In this document: one piece after another, positions 44,355 through 55,705 of the stretch
Layout: each line of letters opens with the position of its first letter
Position numbering within the stretch: the first letter of the stretch is position 1
Assembly (NCBI GenBank): GCA_946894095.1
Contig: OX335655.1
Location: forward strand, 14,942,001 to 15,006,000
Origin: Incurvaria masculella
Lineage: Eukaryota; Arthropoda; Insecta; Lepidoptera; Incurvariidae
DNA length: 64,000 bases
Direction: 5' to 3'
Made by a program: the position numbers and the translations under genes
The notes under the pieces: model-generated
Databases searched by the model: none
What the model saw: the letters and a program-made list of their open reading frames with translations, nothing else
What the model was told of the DNA's origin: nothing

Positions 44355-44680
44355 CTGAGTGGTCAGTCTGAGTTCTCACCTAAATTGGCGTTTACGGCAA
44401 ACCGATCGACTGGCGTTTTCTCCAAAATCCATACAAGTTTTTACTAGATATTCTGTGGTTTTACTTCTTGAAGCTGTCAAAGTCAAACGCGGACTTCCGA
44501 TTTGTATTAAAACGCGGAGTGGACGTAAACGGCAACGTCGACGTATTTACGGCAACGTTGAGTAAGCTGTCAAATCAAGCTCGGACTCGCAAATGTTAGT
44601 TCGCTTAACGCCCGCTGCGCGCGCTCTTCAATTTCTCCATACATTTGAAAACGCCAGTCGATCGGTTTGCCGCAACTGAG
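44355..44680 (+). mobile_element. MITE-C copy 4, right end lost
   Basis: CTGAGTGGTCAGTCTGAG left end identical in layout to 42495. Ends at CGATCGGTTTGCCGCAACTG without the CACC-type terminus. Confidence 0.82.
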
Positions 44681-44983
44681 ACTACCGGCTCTGCTGCTGG
44701 CAAAATCCTTTAAGTATTTCTCATGTTTCACCCAGCGAGCATGGAAGGACAGAAGTAGCAACTGCAACTCGTCCGTACGGGGACGGCGTGGACACTCGAC
44801 TTGTACGTACGGGGACGGCGTAGACACTCTCACATACGAAGGCGTCGGAGCCGACGAGTGAATTCAATTACGAATTCGCTTACGATTGATTTTGTACGAC
44901 ACGTTAGAACTTCACAGGACGCTATACAGGTCATTTTTTCAAGTGTGCCTTCATGGCGAAATCCGAAACTATAAGACATTTTG
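44681..44983. other. Unassigned, with a 35-bp duplication
   Basis: GTACGGGGACGGCGTGGACA and GTACGGGGACGGCGTAGACA repeat 35 bp apart (near 44775 and 44810). The open frames here follow from GC content. Confidence 0.4.
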
Positions 44984-45238
44984 ATAAAAACCGGCCAAGT
45001 GCGAGTCGGAGTCGCACACGAAGGGTTCCGTACCATCGTACAAGATTTAACAGAAAAAAAACACGTTTTTTGTATGGGACCCCCCTTTATTTTTTTATTT
45101 TTTTTATTTTACCTATTTGTTGTTATAGCGGCAAAATAAATACACACTCTGTGAAAATACGGACGGACGGACGGACGGACAGCGGAGGCTTAGTATTAGG
45201 GTTCCGTTTTCACCCTTTGGGTACGGAACCCTAAAAAC
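44984..45238 (+). mobile_element. MITE-G copy 5
   Basis: AAAACCGGCCAAGTGCGAGT start, short (GGAC)n at 45160-45181, GGGTACGGAACCCTAAAAA end. Internal deletion just before the microsatellite. Confidence 0.9.
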
Positions 45239-45438
45239 TAAAACTGCAGTAATCGATTAAAACAATCTGGACGGGAATCGAATTCGTTGATCTTGAGCAA
45301 AACAACACATTATTGCGTCAGTCAATAGTGTCGCTTATAAGTAACAAATTCTGTGAAGTAACATTATAAGCCACACTTGAAAAAAAATCACCTTTATAGT
45401 GAACATCACCTGTAAGAACATTCAGTGTTGCGTGTCAC

Positions 45439-45515
45439 TTAAAGGGCCTTTATTACTAAAGTACTGATTATCTTGGACTGGTATCGATTACGAGATGGTC
45501 AGAAAGGCCCTTTAA
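45439..45515. repeat. Short TTAA hairpin
   Basis: Perfect 13-base inverted repeat, TTAAAGGGCCTTT, with TTAA at each outer edge and a 51-bp loop. It could be a minimal TTAA element or a simple hairpin. Confidence 0.55.
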
Positions 45516-47095
45516 TGTGAGGATTAAGCTATTCAGTAATTGGTGGAAGAGACCCTTAGACGCTCTGGACTAACTCGTGGCTACGCAGCAGAGCGTACGC
45601 AGCATTCGCCATACGAATCCGTTTCGATCGCTACTCCCATCCTCCCATGCTCGTTGTTCTCACCTGTCTATTTCACACGATGAAACGCTTTTGGAAAAGA
45701 CAAATTCTTTCTATGTGACCGAGAACGCGTTCGAGCGAAAAGATGAAAAGAATAATTTTCGCATGCCCAGGGACCCGTCATTGTGAAATACGTGTATATG
45801 TAAAATTAATGTTGTAGTTTTATTTTGTGACAAACAGTGAGACACATTACATATAAATTCGTATTAATTTTCTTTTTTCTACATGTTTTGATTCATCAGT
45901 CGGTATGAGCTGCATGTAGAAGATACATAGACATTACGAATAAAGTGATTTCTCAAAAACCACCGAATGTGTATAAATAAATCCTGATGATATGGAAATT
46001 AAACGAAATTTCTTTCTACACATATTTTTTATTAATCAATTAAGAAGTTTCGAATATTAAGCTATGTATTGAGGATACATGTTCATGTGGTTTAAATCGT
46101 AGCATTAGAATATAGCCAATTCGATTGATTTCAAATGTATATTTTCGTTCTCGTTTGGAAATTTTTACAGTTTTTTTTGTCATAACAATCAAATAATCTA
46201 TTTTTGTAAGGCTATTTTTTTGCGTAAATATATAATCCCCTTTTTGCGAAATTCTTGCGACGGGACCCTAAAAAGGGATCAGAATCCACTCACAATTATT
46301 TTCGTTCGTATGTTATTCGTATTATACTGCCTAATCAAGCACAAGAACGAACCGCCAGATAGAATATTTTCAATAAAGTATTGTTTCAAAAAAATATCAA
46401 GAAAGATGGCTGTTTACACAAGTAAAAGTCCGGTAAGAGGCCGCTGAATGATAGAGAAGTGTGAAGAAATTTAAATGAGCTTCGCAAAACCTTCAATCCA
46501 AGGCGGCCGCATTGACAACTTCAATACCGACCAAACAAAGATAGTTTTAACCACAGAAGAGAAAAGGTAGGAGAGGTGGCATGTGACCGTTATTGCGACT
46601 CCGCCGTATGGACAAAGTGTGCATAGAATCGTACGGGCAGCCGGCCGCGCGCCGTAAGCCACACATTCCAAACATCGCCACCGCGCGCAAATATTCCAGA
46701 AATGCGTTCGCCAAGTCACTTCTCACCCACACAAACCCTCCAATACGTCTGCGACTAAGTTGGCGAGTCGATTTGGTGGTTTCAGAAAACTGGGGACAGT
46801 GTCGCGCTAAATGGCACATCTCCTTCCTTTTCGATCTGTGGTTTTAACTCTCTGAAATAATTAGCATTTTTCACATGACGCTTCCAGCTGGGAACGTTGC
46901 CAGCGTGTGGACGAAGGCTGATGAACGTGTGTCATGCATTTTTGTTTTCTGGGTTTCCGAAATTCATTGTCAGTGCCGGCGTCGTTCAACGCTCTCGGCG
47001 AAAAGTCTCGTGTCGAAATTATGGACCATTCTGGAAAAGCAGTTAATATCTTTATTATGTCTTTACTGCTGGTGTATAATAGTAGAAATTCTTTG
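45516..47095. other. Unassigned 1.6 kb
   Basis: AT-rich to 46450; GC-richer 46500-46830, where both strands have frames of 80-90 codons without motifs. No repeat recognised. Confidence 0.4.
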
Positions 47096-47327
47096 CGCGG
47101 ACATTAATTGCAAAGATTGAACATTAAATCCAATAATTCAAACATATTGTCGCCATCAGACGCTAGACGTTAAAGCAATGTAAATTTAATCACTGTTTGT
47201 AGGAGGCATTGATTACGGCAGGGGGAAAGGAGAATTCTAAATTACGGGTGCAGAGGGGGTGGCGGAATTTAGACGCACAGCCTGCGAAAGATATGCTTGC
47301 TAGTTCGAGTCCAGCCTTGCATTTTCA
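47096..47327 (+). mobile_element. SINE-2 copy 3, best pol III boxes
   Basis: A box TGGCGGAATTTAGACGC (47261-47277) and B box AGTTCGAGTCC (47303-47313), which fits the GTTCGANTC consensus. Preceded by GGAGGCATTGATTACGGC and by the GACATTAATTGCAAAGATTG piece. The lack of an acceptor-stem pair makes a functional tRNA unlikely. Confidence 0.78.
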
Positions 47328-48521
47328 TAAACAAAGACATTTCATAAAGCAGTTTTTAGATTAATTAATGCGTCCTTTATTCACGGGCGATTCTATCTAT
47401 AAACGTATCGCGTTCGTCAATGACACATCACAAAAGTGTTGCATAAAAAGCTTAGTGTAAAACATTTAGCATATTTTACTTATTTACAATGCTGACGCTT
47501 CCAAGTTGACGCACCCAATAAAGGGTTAACGGAATGTGGCGAGATGGAAATGACATGACCGCTCAATTGCACGAGCCTACCGATCAATGAATGGGACGTC
47601 TGACCCCGTCGACCTTCAGAGTCCGAGTGACCCTCCCCCCCTATCTCACGTTGTTCCAAAGTACTCACCCGCTGGCTATACATGCGCGCAACATTGAGGG
47701 CAGAATCGAATTCAATTCGACAAAACGATACTGCGCAAAACTCTAGAATTGCGGACAACAGAGCACTGCATGCTGAGAATATCCAATAAGGAAAAAACAC
47801 TGTTCTGTGGTGAAACCACAAAAACGATTTGTGTGGGTGAAACAGCTGAATTGGAATGTTTTAATTGTTTCTAAAATGCGGTTAGTATAGTAAATTGAGA
47901 AAAAAATTAGTGAAAAATAATGCAGCCTACGGTGATGAATGTGTAGAGCCTGACTAAAATATACGGATCACTTTGTTTATTCCAAACTAAATACTATTTA
48001 TGAGGCAGTTATTGAAATTACGACAAAAGTAAATAAACATCTGGAAAAAGATTTAGAATAAAGTCAGGAAAGCAAAATAAAATCAGCGTCCTACAAAAGA
48101 TTGGACGAAAAAAAAAACAAATTTAGTAGGGAAAGAGTAGACAGCACTCTTAACACAATTGAAATATTGGCCAGGGTCGAGGTCTTGCAGTCGCCGGAAA
48201 CCGTTCCAGTGCATCCACCGCTGCGCTTCCCCGGGAAACACGTCGGCGAGTCTGGAAGCAAGCCAGAACTTTATCTCGCAGCGGAAGAGCCGAGCGCCGC
48301 TCAGAGAGCGGACAGTAAAATTGAAAGCCACTGAATAAAGAGTTTTATGTGAACTGTTATGACAATAGATACGCCTTCGCCGTGACAAAGCTATGAAAAA
48401 ACCTATAGTGCCGTATCGTTTATTATCGTATCGTACCGTTATCGTTTGTTTTATGTTAAATGTTCTCATTCTTGAATATTTAACGTAAAACAAACATACC
48501 CACCGGAAGGCATTTCTGGAC
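47328..48521. other. Unassigned
   Basis: Frames 47480-47821 (minus, 113 codons) and 48083-48535 (minus, 150 codons) show no domain. The second overlaps a 77-codon plus frame and the start of MITE-P. Confidence 0.4.
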
Positions 48522-48640
48522 CCTTCAGAGAGCACCTGTCAAAACTTAGTACGAGATAAGCACCGGAATAACCATACAAAAACCAGTTTAGTCCGACGGA
48601 TTAAAGTTAGTCCGCCCGCTCTGAATACAGCTGCTAGAAA
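48522..48640 (+). mobile_element. MITE-P copy 3
   Basis: TTCAGAGAGCACCTGTCAAA, ACTTAGTACGAGATAAGCAC, GTTAGTCCGCCCGCTCTGAA. Same layout as 3745-3869. Confidence 0.7.
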
Positions 48641-51266
48641 CTAATATTAACCTAACCTTCGTTTGACCAATATCCACATCGTTTCATTAATTATGTTCTT
48701 CAGGCATTCACGAGTTGCAGCAACTCAAGCCGGGTTTAACTGGCGATTACAAGCATTCCCCGAGTCATGTGGCTAAAGCCAGAATCATTTTAAATATGAC
48801 GGGCCTTCGACGACTAATAATCGCATTAGTAGCTAATAGGTTTTTCCCTGCTCCTTTGTAGCATAAGAGAACTCTAGCTGGAACAAAGAGAGCTACACTA
48901 AGGATATCGAGGATTTGCTCACGATGTTTCTCTTCGCCGTAGGAATTCGTGCATTTCCCTTTATGCATTACTTACAAATGTTAAATTCAAATCCCCCGAA
49001 ATCGACAATTTACGAGTCACAGCATAGTCCAGCGAGAAGAAAATTTAGAAATGTTCATGAATAAGAATCATTTCTTTAAACCAATAATCACTGCGTAAAT
49101 CGGGTCACCGAGGAGACAGAATCGACATTGTATTAGGACAATTTTAGACGAGTCGTCTGCTGACGTAGACGTCCCAATGATATTTTCAGGGCGACAAATC
49201 TCGGTGGCGAGACGCAATCCCGGTCAACGTCACTATTAATAGGCTCGCCATTTGGTATGAACTCTAATCTTTAGGGACCGTGAAGTTGGAAACTACAGGA
49301 ATAGTACAATATAGGAAGTCAGAATGTATTGAAAATTGCTGTAGTACAAAGATTAATTTTAATGTATTTTTATTTCACAGAACAGTGATTGATTCCTCTA
49401 CTAGCAAATACATAGTGGAACATTAGGATCGGTCTGCTCCCTCGTCCAGACAAACATGAGTAAGTAACTAATCAGAACACATTTATTTATAAATGCATTA
49501 TTTCATCTATGATCACCATCTATGATGCCCCGGTTCGTGATATGGCCGAACACCGAATATTCAGCCACGTTCTCGGCCGAATCGGCGAATGTTCGGCTAA
49601 ATATGTGTACATTTCAGGGGTGACAAAAAGTCTATAAATACAAGCCTAAAAAATTCGTCATTCTATTTATATCCCGGTACATACATATATGGCGAGAGGA
49701 TATTTTCCGAAGCACTTACAGTTTATGAGGAAAGCTCGAGCGTTTGTTATCAACAAATGCTGAAGAAATGGTTTTATTCGTGACAACTAACCACTGATAT
49801 GTTTATGTAGACTTTCACTGCTGTTAAACATTATTAAAATGTTTTCGGATAAACAGTATTCAAGTTATGGCTTACTTGTTGACTTACTTGTTCGCGAGTC
49901 CGGACAAAATCCACAATGAGGTGGACGAAACGTCGACTTCAAGTAAGCCTTAGTACACTATTTATATGAATACATTTTGATTACTACTCCAGTAATCAAT
50001 AAATCACTGTAAACTAATTTGTTAGTATCAATGAAAAAAATAACACACTGACCAACTTGGCGAAGTTTCTTGTCGGCTCTTCTTCGCCAGAAGTAATCGA
50101 ACTGACAGTAAAAAAAATTACGAATCCGAGTGTGTAATATACATCTAATGTAGGAAATAAAAAAACTGAACTGAAATATTGTCAGCATTTCATATAATAA
50201 TTTATGATTAAAATGAATTCTTTTTTGAGAATATGTGCGTTTTTTTTTTCATGATTCGGCCGTATTCACAACTATTACACAACATTCTTACGAATACCGA
50301 ATGTCGAAAAGAAGCAGAGAAGGCCGAATACCGAATGTAGCTGACATTCGTGGTATCTTATCTCCTTTACTTTGAACTAGGGTTGCATGAATAATACAGT
50401 TTTTCATCGACATTAGCCAGACATCGTAGCAAAGCTAACGAGTATTTGTTGATATATATTATAATATCGTGATAATTTATTAGACTTGGGGCCGATTTTT
50501 CGAATTATATCTTCTGTCATAAATATCTGCCCGTAATTTTACTCATAATAATATGGACTTAATACAGCGAATATAGATCGATAGAGGCGTAAATAGATTA
50601 GTTGAATGGTTATCTGACTGTTTATCAGACAATTGAAATCGATTCATAGCTCCACGTTTGCTGCGACGTTCGCAAGTTCAGCTCGGCTTAGGTACGCTGA
50701 ACAGGCGGCGACGGCTCCAAATGTTAATGCCAGTTGAGACTTCGAGAAATTGCGTCGACAGCTTTATAACACGCGCCGTTAAAGAAAAGATATGAAAATG
50801 CCGGCATGTCCACTCGTTCACTATTATCACGATTCTCTTTCAACAGTCCCGCCAGCAAAAACATTTAAAGACAATTTAAAAACAATAATTTGTGCAAATA
50901 AGGCTGATACACAAATTACTTTTGCCGGGTAGCCACAGATAATGTGGAACAGCTAGAGAAATAAACATTGGTTTTTGTTTTAAAAGTATTGTTAATCCTA
51001 CATTTGGAAAGTGTAATTTTTTTTCTTCCAAAAACTTTGCAGACAATATATACATACATACACAATAGTAACAGCTGCGATTGTTAATACAGCTAAATCG
51101 TTTATTTATTGGCGCGGGTTATATCCATTTCGAGGCTATCCCGAGCGGCCCCCGACCGCGCCTTTTGCTCGGAAAATTATTAATTTTGACGACATTGCCG
51201 CAAATTGACGGATGACTGTTTATTAGTTCGCCAGCCGAGGACGATTCGGTTGGAATCCAAAGTTTC
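48641..51266. other. Unassigned 2.6 kb
   Basis: Repeat-poor by eye. Two short GGCCGAATACCGAATGT-like clusters (49540-49600 and 50255-50345) in opposite arrangement could be the ends of a decayed element of about 0.8 kb. No gene recognised. Confidence 0.4.
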
Positions 51267-51573
51267 GACCAACTCCATCGAGCAAGGAAGGGCGGGGGCG
51301 GCTAGAAACTTATCCGTTTAGCTGCAACGTTTTAGTGATAATTCACTAACGGTATTGCCGGCCAGTCAGTTCGCTTACGAATTCGGACGCGCAACATTGA
51401 CTGCTCGTTCTTACGTGTCGTCGGAACTCGAGAATATCAGCAGTGAGCGAATTCGTAAGCGAACTGACTAGCCGGCGCTACCATCAGTGTATGTTCATCA
51501 CTAAAACGTGGCTGCGCTGCCGCTATAAGGACCGTCGCCACTCCTTCCTTCCTTACTCGATGGCCAACTCGAT
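51267..51573. mobile_element. FB-2 foldback element
   Basis: Arms of about 125 bp pair imperfectly across the whole 307 bp. Outer CCATCGAGCAAGGAAGG with ACTCGATGG; middle CAACGTTTTAGTGAT with ATCACTAAAACGTG; inner GTCAGTTCGCTTACGAATTC with GAATTCGTAAGCGAACTGAC, the last 20 bases perfect. No frame. A truncated copy lies at 57208-57340. Confidence 0.85.
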
Positions 51574-51873
51574 CACCCCGAACGGGGAAATTGATATGTT
51601 AGTTTAAAAATGTAATCCCAAATTCATTAAATTATTACGTTGATGATCTCTGAAACGTTTCTACAACAGATAATGTATATTATATTTTATCTAGACTTCT
51701 GATATTCAATCAGCCACAAACTTTATTCATAATTAATAAGACGCGCACCCATCACATTGTGATCACTGTTAATAATAGCAAATGTGATCAGAGTAGAGAA
51801 GGCACAATTGCGTCACGAGTAGTTTTTATTCAGTAAATATGACATAACATCATTGGAATTCTGATATATTCCG
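51574..51873. other. Unassigned AT-rich DNA
   Basis: Nothing recognised. Confidence 0.45.
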
Positions 51874-52136
51874 ATGACACAGTACTTGCAAGAGCGTGAG
51901 CAAGAGCTCAAATGGCAGTGGGCTGGCCACGGCAGCCGTAGAGACGACGACCGTTGGAGTAACCGTGTCCTACGCTGGCGGCCGTGGACAGGAAAACGCA
52001 GTCTGGGAAGACCACCCGACAGGTGGGACGACGACGTCAAGTGCGTTCCGTACCGCTGAGGGCCGGGGGACTGGAGGAAAATTGGAGAGGCGTATGTCCA
52101 GCAGTGGACGCAAACACGCCGACTGACTGACTGACA
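51874..52136 (+). pseudogene. RTE-like LINE C-terminal fragment
   Basis: Plus frame ELKWQWAGHGSRRDDDRWSN, RVLRWRPWTGKRSLGRPPD, RWDDDV, an in-frame TGA (52058-52060), then DWRKIGEAYVQQW. The WAGHxxRR...GRPPxRWxDD...EAYVQQW series is the C-terminal signature of RTE-type LINE proteins common in Lepidoptera. Ends in a (TGAC)n tail at 52122-52135, a usual RTE 3' end. Confidence 0.85.
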
Positions 52137-52371
52137 AGAGCGTGATAGAGGCGTAACGGTTCAGTTTTTCTGAAGCCTAAGTCCGCTAACAGATTAAATT
52201 CCACTTTTCTTGCGTTAGATGGCATAACCCCGGAACCACAGAACATTTTAGCAACTTATGCATTATCTCATAACGCTAACGCGAGTTATCTTTTAGCGGA
52301 CTTTGGCTTCTGAACATGTTTAAGTCAGGAACTATTATTTCAGTGTTCATGTCACCTACACCGAATCAGAG
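52137..52371. other. Unassigned
   Basis: No recognised feature. Confidence 0.4.
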
Positions 52372-52690
52372 ACCCTACTCCCAGCTGTCACCTAAATTGG
52401 CGTTTACGGCAAACCGATCGACTGGCGTTTTGAAATGTATGGAGAAATTGAAGAGCGAATTAACATTTGCGAGTCCGAGTCTGATTTGACAGCTTAATCA
52501 CCGTTGCCGTAAATACGTCGACGTTGCCGGTTACGCCGACTCCGCGTTTTCATACAAAAGTCCGAGTTTGATTTTGGCAGCTTGAAGAAGTAAAACCACA
52601 GAATATCTAGTAAAAACTTGTATGGAGTTTGACGTTTTTACGTAACTTCGAAGTTCCGTAAACGCCAATCTAGGTGACAACTGCTTGCTA
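52372..52690 (-). mobile_element. MITE-C copy 5
   Basis: CAGCTGTCACCTAAATTGGC left, CGCCAATCTAGGTGACAA right, with the standard interior. Inverse orientation relative to 42495 (its left end is the CAGCTG type). Confidence 0.82.
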
Positions 52691-52800
52691 TAGTAACATA
52701 AACAAGTTTTCATATCGTAATTTCCTCAATTTCAATGTGACCTCAATTTCACAGTCAAAGCTACATACAAATTCATTGCACTATGAATGAGAATTCAAAC

Positions 52801-53188
52801 TCTTTTTATGCAACCTGACATGGACGGCTAATATCAGACAACGCCCGAAGGAATTTGGTTCCATGCCAGGACCTCCCTTTATGAGCACGGCTACACTGAA
52901 CTGAATGGAAAACACGGACAATTTTTCATTGTCGCTTCAATCATAGTTTCATCCAATGCGGTCGTATCATACCCAACCGGACGGGCTTAACCCTACCACC
53001 TACTAGGAGAAGGGGACCTAAAGTGTTACATGGGTTCCGAACCATGGAACAGCACGCATTCGTAACAAAATGCACTTATCCAACTCAGACATAGAAAGAA
53101 AGTGGTGCATGACCGGGGCGAGAATTTTAATCCAAACCTCTCGCATGAAAGGCAAGTCCTCTAGCTGCTAGGCCACGAACTGTTAGTG
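52801..53188 (-). mobile_element. SINE-1, full length, tRNA-like head
   Basis: Minus strand: AGTTCGTGGCCTAGCAGCTA (A-box-like), CTTGCCTTTCATGCGAGAGG, a degraded B box, CCCGGTCATGCACCACTTTC, GAGTTGGATAAGTGCATTTT, CATGGTTCGGAACCCATG, CTTTAGGTCCCC and body to tail. It shows that tRNA-headed copies also keep the GGTTCGGA block, placing the head swap upstream of it. Confidence 0.86.
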
Positions 53189-53488
53189 CCATGATTTACC
53201 ACTTTGAAAGGACATACATAATACATAGTATAGAAACTCAGGATTCATACATTGGGTTCAGCATTCCTGAATCAATATATTAAAAAGCAATAATCCGTCC
53301 GCACTTCCCGGCAAAAACTGGGAGCAAATACCTTCGCCTAGTTCATATCCCGTCCTGTTCCCACGAGGAGTGCCGGGGAGGGCGACGGAAGGGCAGGAGG
53401 GAAGAGATCTAGGCGCCAGCCAGGAGAGTGCAGGCACTGAGACACTGGACATTGTCGATGCAAGCGATCACCGGATCCTACGTTCGAG
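53189..53488. other. Unassigned
   Basis: GC-rich at 53340-53460 without recognised content. Ends TTCGAG, the target duplicate of the following MITE. Confidence 0.4.
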
Positions 53489-53674
53489 CTAGGGTTGCCA
53501 ACTCAATGGATTCGAAATCCGGGCATAAAACTATTTTTTCTCACTTTAACAGGTGAAATGAGTTAATCAGTGGATTATCTAACTTTACATTACCGGTTAT
53601 CGCACATTATTAATTTGTTTTACGCTCGGAGTTTTGGGAGAAACTTGGAAATGTGAGAGAATTGACAACCCTAG
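53489..53674. mobile_element. Small MITE with 6-bp target duplication
   Basis: 186 bp. Inverted termini CTAGGGTTGCCAACTC and (inverted right end) CTAGGGTTGTCAATTC. Flanked by TTCGAG at 53483-53488 and 53675-53680. No coding capacity. Superfamily not assigned. Confidence 0.72.
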
Positions 53675-55705
53675 TTCGAGTGCGACAGAGTGATAGAGTG
53701 AGGAGCGAGTGTTTAATAGGACCAGCCCTAGTTTTAAAATACAGATTGAAGCAAGGTACACATTTCATACCCTAGAATAGAAGCCTCACAAAAACTGTTT
53801 TTTTTTTTAACGAAACTCCATAGGAGAATATGTAACGCTTTTGAGGGCGGAAGACTGAGTCATGCGCAACGCAAGCAGTCTATTTATTGGACTAGACACT
53901 TGTTATCTTTCTTAAGTATATCAACGTTCTATCATCGCCTCGGCTATTCATTTGTTTACATAGTATGACTCTACAGCACATTGTGAATAATCTACGCATT
54001 GTTTAACCCTCAGAGTAGCAGGTCTCCACGTGCTTCATCGAGAAAAGTTTCTTGGAAAAAAACGTTTGATATCATGTTCATACACATATGAGACATGACA
54101 TGCTTCGATTCAACATCGAGCAAAAGTTGCGCATCTTTTTCGGTTTGAGCAAAATCTTATATTCTTGACACTGATGTTTCCGGTGAAGGAAAACATCAAG
54201 ATAAAAACCTAAACGAATACACCTTTTTTCGGCTTCAACCACAGCTAGATTACAGGAGAAATGGACTTCATAACCATGTATGTGTAGAATGTGTAAAACC
54301 TGTAATGAATGGAATGACAGAATCGTCAATTTCGCCGACACGATAATTTTCGTAAAAAGTAAAAATAAAATAGATTGTTTAATTCTTCAATATTTTATAA
54401 ATTGTTTTGTAATTTAAGCATCTTTTAAAACTTAAAGTTTTGTTTCTTGTTAGCTCTTTTGTCTCTCATAATCTAATAATCTATGGTTTTAATTAAGCTA
54501 GTGTCTACTGTATACGTATATTGTCTATGTTGTGTTCACCGCTTTTAGAGTATATGATAGATTACTTCTTAGATTTATGTTTTCACCATGTATAGCGTAT
54601 CATTCTGTGTGAACGGAATAAAAAAAAAATGGGACTAAACCCCCCTCCGTGGCAAACCCATACCGGCAAGAAAATGCACAAGTTATGACGTCACCCAAGG
54701 CGAATAAACAAAACAATAACAGAATGGCGTTCTTGCCTCGTTAATACGCAAACGCGTCTACGTGAGCCAACTCTCTTTCGAATCCGGTCTGAGCTGACTC
54801 ACCCGAACCTTGTGCCTCTGGGCCAGTTCGAGGCGACGCGACGCTGCGGCTGACCACAAAATAGTCTTAGGTCAACCATGTCAATGGATCAAAAATATCT
54901 TTTTTGCCCTCGCGGATATAGTTCAGATATGGTTCATCGAGTTTAGTAGTTCGCTGAATCGCAATGCAGTCTCCTGCGCTCTGAAGTTCCAGAGAACTTT
55001 ATAATGAAATAGTTCCAAATTTAACGATACAGATTAAATACAAAACAGCGCTAATCGATTGATGGAGAAATTGGAAATAAGATTGAGATGGAAAAAATAT
55101 AACCGAAATTGTTTGACGTATTCGGAGACGTGATCAATCCGTCAGCCTAGCATTAAAAAAAAAGAAGATCAATTCATGTGATAGCAACTACCAAAAGAAA
55201 GCCGCATCAGATTTTTGTCTTCTTATATCTATCTTACATCTTTCAGCCATAACGAGGTACACATCCCATTGCTGTTAAATTTTTTTTTTTGACAAAATCA
55301 GACTAGTCGTACCTTGCCGAGCAGTGACATGATGGCACTGGCTAGATTCCGCCGCGCGCATTCTCGACTTCACGCTATGGGATATAGGCGCCTTAAAATG
55401 ATTTTCATGAAAGGATTTGGAAGCTCGTGATTTCGTCTTTGAAACCCCAATTAAGCTGTTCTGGCGTCACTGATTTTCTAGATTCGTCGTTTACGCCTGG
55501 GATGCGAATCAGACCCATGATAATGACCCGAACTCGATGCGAATCTGTGTCAGACATTCATCAAAAAAGTCTAGACGGTCAGTGTTTGTGTTCGGATCAG
55601 GAGGGGTCATCGAACCTCTAGTGCCGCACCTCCGCCTTCACCGAACTCGAGACGCAGCTACGAACACTGCGAATTCAATGCAGTTAGTCGAGCTGCCTTT
55701 ACTTA
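53675..55705. other. Unassigned 2 kb
   Basis: AT-rich with short unsupported frames. No repeat recognised. Confidence 0.4.

Noticed and set aside
46547..46819. Gene in a GC-rich patch
   Set aside because: Frames are open on both strands at once, as expected from composition; no motif on either.
47255..47320. A functional tRNA gene
   Set aside because: A and B boxes are good, but no 7-bp acceptor stem pairs across the expected ends and the surroundings are repeated SINE-2. The same holds for the SINE-1 heads at 34221 and 41218.
48083..48535. 150-codon minus-strand gene
   Set aside because: No domain or splice support; overlaps a plus frame and MITE-P.
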